Shown piece by piece: positions 7,801 to 8,128 of a stretch of 8,128 bases of DNA. The DNA is from Bacteroidia bacterium. Lineage in GTDB: Bacteria; Bacteroidota; Bacteroidia; Bacteroidales; CAJPTX01. How positions within the stretch are numbered: the stretch's first letter is position 1; every line of letters starts with the position of its first letter. Position numbers and translations under genes: made by a program. The notes beneath the pieces are model-generated. The model ran no database searches. It had not been told where the DNA came from and saw only the letters and a list, made by a program, of their open reading frames with translations. The stretch spans positions 1 through 8,128 of the forward strand of contig CAJPTS010000072.1 in the NCBI GenBank assembly GCA_905373625.1, written 5' to 3'.

Positions 7801-7965
7801 ACGGAATTCTTCTTCAGCAGCCGCGTAACGCTCTGCACGAAAGAGCGCCATAGCACGCTCATAACGCTCAGCCGCACTCTCTGTGCGAGGCGAGACCTGC
7901 CCCCTAAGTGGCACGCATGCTAGCATGACGACTAGCAAGACAAGAACACTCCTCAACTCTCTCAT
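4885..7965 (-). CDS. Large exported tetratricopeptide-repeat (TPR) protein
   Basis: This is a 1026-residue protein. MRELRSVLVLLVVMLACVPLRG is a signal peptide, with probable cleavage after G22 before Q23. C17 follows MLA, so a lipoprotein is possible but the lipobox is poor. The rest is an almost continuous helical solenoid of TPR-type repeats. Examples are AMALFRAERYAAAEEEFRTI, GSWYYRSKRYKEALNWF, GYTYFKLKDYDQAVAWFRKF and LADCLLRANDSVAALPHLEV, with the usual small residues (G/A) at helix contacts; I estimate more than twenty helix pairs. A charged helix (about residues 989-1013) and a short tail ending TIQFNFAR close the protein. TPR proteins bind other proteins, and in the periplasm they serve envelope assembly and export. 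The close coupling to the barrel gene suggests a scaffold for it. The ATG at 7965 is preferred because the TTG at 7977 overlaps the -7 promoter box. Confidence 0.93.
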   Translation of the reverse strand: MRELRSVLVLLVVMLACVPLRGQVSPRTESAAERYERAMALFRAERYAAAEEEFRTIAKHREKTIGALRTEAAFFSAVCAARLGRKDAPYELQRFIELESASARIDEARYELGSWYYRSKRYKEALNWFSNIDGATFDAEQRAEVEFKRAYCLFMTNRLGEAFSIFGQVKEQVSYFQAPATYYYAHIAYTQGHYSAALDNFKKIDADPSFAPIVPYYIAQIYYKQEQYRLLANYIAPLVDEATSSRQSELQRMLGEAYFHLRIYDSAKLVLDKYANLIGDRALSRDDNYLLGIANYKLQKWEAAVKYLERVPTTEDSVAQNAYYHLGDCYLHLGDGERAQKALGLASELGYDTVVQEDALFNYAKLLYEHRYNPFSDAVAAFTRYITLFPKSNRIDEAYTYLGMAFMATQNYQGALEALSKIGTVNATTRRAFQRAAYYRGVEYYQALKFAKADTLFAVSLDYGELDNMLRAKALYWRAETNYRLDRYSVAAMLYRQFLTAPGAFSQPQYEKVPYDLGYTYFKLKDYDQAVAWFRKFVDATKRDSLSLLTDALVRLGDCLYIQRKYWPSIEYYQKASLTGGIGSDYALYQQGCVLGLVARPEKKIEVLSTLGELYPTSVYRSNAYFEIAETYHFLDKLPAAKEYYWKVVNEFASSANAPSALLQIGLVCYEEDDYEGAIKNLERVVSDYAGTPSMHEAIVALERVYQAKGDVKPYLSYLEKIGQADRVSQGRRDSLFYTTAEAQYMGAQYTRAQVSFEEYLREYPEGAGSLAANFYLADCLLRANDSVAALPHLEVVIARQPNEFYDRALYKACKIYEQQKELTRALAGYVTLERVTSDEVILQEARYGKLRMAVLTKDEEHIIDYANAVLADERIAPERHLFARYQLGLALLRAQRYDQAYNAFALIGNNTGAATGAEARFRMAEIRSLQKDWAKLQEEVFAFARKNTPHQYWLARAFILLSDGYRAQDDLFQARATLQSILANYTDKEDGVLEEVNQKLDELNREEKARERVIPTDTIQFNFAR

Positions 7966-7974
7966 TGCCGTGCA

Positions 7975-7982
7975 CAAAGGTA
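7975..7982 (-). promoter_or_regulatory. Bacteroidetes -7 box (TACCTTTG) before the TPR operon
   Basis: TACCTTTG on the minus strand matches TAnnTTTG exactly and ends nine bases before the TPR ATG. No clear TTTG lies at the right -33 distance. The nearest candidates, a TTG with a 26-base spacer and a TTTG with a spacer of about 43 bases, are both too far. The box would start transcription about five bases before the ATG. It is the only promoter-like element I see for the four-gene TPR, barrel and glycosyltransferase unit. Confidence 0.5.
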
Positions 7983-8083
7983 AGAATTAGTTACATGTGC
8001 GACGATATCAATTAGAAGTTGCGCAAAGCGATTATTTCTCCCACAGCTCGAGCAGGGTAAAAGGAGTTTCTAAGGGGACTAGA

Positions 8084-8128
8084 ATGAGGCGTGTGCACCG
8101 CACACGTATTGTGATTATTCTCTATATC
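8084..8128 (+). CDS. Possible 5' end of a divergent plus-strand membrane protein gene
   Basis: An ATG at 8084 opens a frame to the window edge reading MRRVHRTRIVIILYI. A basic start followed by an isoleucine/valine run looks like a membrane anchor or signal sequence. AAGGGG at 8072-8077 lies six bases before the ATG, and a second AAGGAG lies at 8061-8066. The gene would be divergent from the TPR gene, leaving about 118 bases between the two start codons. No -7 box was found for it. The opposite strand is also open here, so the call is tentative. Confidence 0.4.
   Translation, partial: MRRVHRTRIVIILYI
8090..8106. repeat. Perfect 7-bp inverted repeat with 3-base loop
   Basis: CGTGTGC-ACC-GCACACG is a perfect GC-rich inverted repeat inside the first codons of the possible plus-strand gene. 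In that mRNA it would fold four bases after the start codon. It has no T-tract on either side, so it is not a standard terminator. It could be an mRNA structure near the start, a protein-binding site or chance. Confidence 0.5.

Noticed and set aside
3146..7965. Type IX secretion cargo signal on the TPR or barrel protein
   Set aside because: Neither C-terminus resembles the T9SS sorting domain; the barrel ends in the normal Phe of outer-membrane proteins and the TPR protein ends in a short charged tail.
7966..7977. TTG start giving a four-residue N-terminal extension (MCTA) of the TPR protein
   Set aside because: The TTG is part of the TACCTTTG promoter box, and the ATG at 7965 gives a clean signal peptide.
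8046..8053. Palindrome GCTCGAGC in the divergent intergenic region as an operator
   Set aside because: Eight bases of symmetry are expected by chance in a window of this size, and no second copy is nearby.
1..8128. Search for CRISPR arrays, tRNA/rRNA, insertion sequences, integrases, toxin-antitoxin or defence genes
   Set aside because: No repeat-spacer pattern, clover-leaf, transposase motif or small paired genes were seen; the coding strand is filled by five ordinary long genes.

Overview
The window looks like chromosome from a Bacteroidales bacterium, possibly Porphyromonas-like; the genus is a guess. Three things point there. The octamer TACCTTTG, a match to the Bacteroidetes -7 consensus TAnnTTTG, occurs at two gene fronts. 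Both exported proteins carry signal peptides with Gln right after the predicted cleavage site. An approximately 1000-residue TPR protein sits directly before a barrel protein that has no plug domain. Base composition is in the mid-40s percent GC. I see no RNA gene, CRISPR array, insertion sequence, integrase, phage gene or plasmid gene.

All five complete genes lie on the minus strand, so transcription runs from right to left. From the right these are a 1026-residue exported TPR solenoid (4885-7965), a 574-residue outer-membrane beta-barrel protein (3146-4870), and two tandem paralogous family-2 glycosyltransferases (2165-3136 and 1153-2157). Gaps between these four are only 7 to 14 bases, so they probably form one operon driven from the -7 box at 7975-7982. 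After a 136-base gap comes a Cof-type HAD phosphatase (195-1016), which has its own candidate promoter. The left edge holds the first eight codons of another minus-strand gene, preceded by a promoter-like box and a hairpin with a U-tract. The right edge holds a possible plus-strand gene start (8084), divergent from the TPR gene.

My reading (inference) is that the TPR protein is the periplasmic partner of the barrel protein in an envelope assembly or transport unit. The two cytoplasmic glycosyltransferases would add sugars to a surface glycan or lipid-linked precursor. The HAD enzyme is probably an independent sugar- or cofactor-phosphate phosphatase. Nothing here is a clear-cut new system. 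The most notable points are the coupling of the TPR/barrel pair to a duplicated glycosyltransferase pair, the possible attenuator leader at the left end, and the almost leaderless layout of two promoters.
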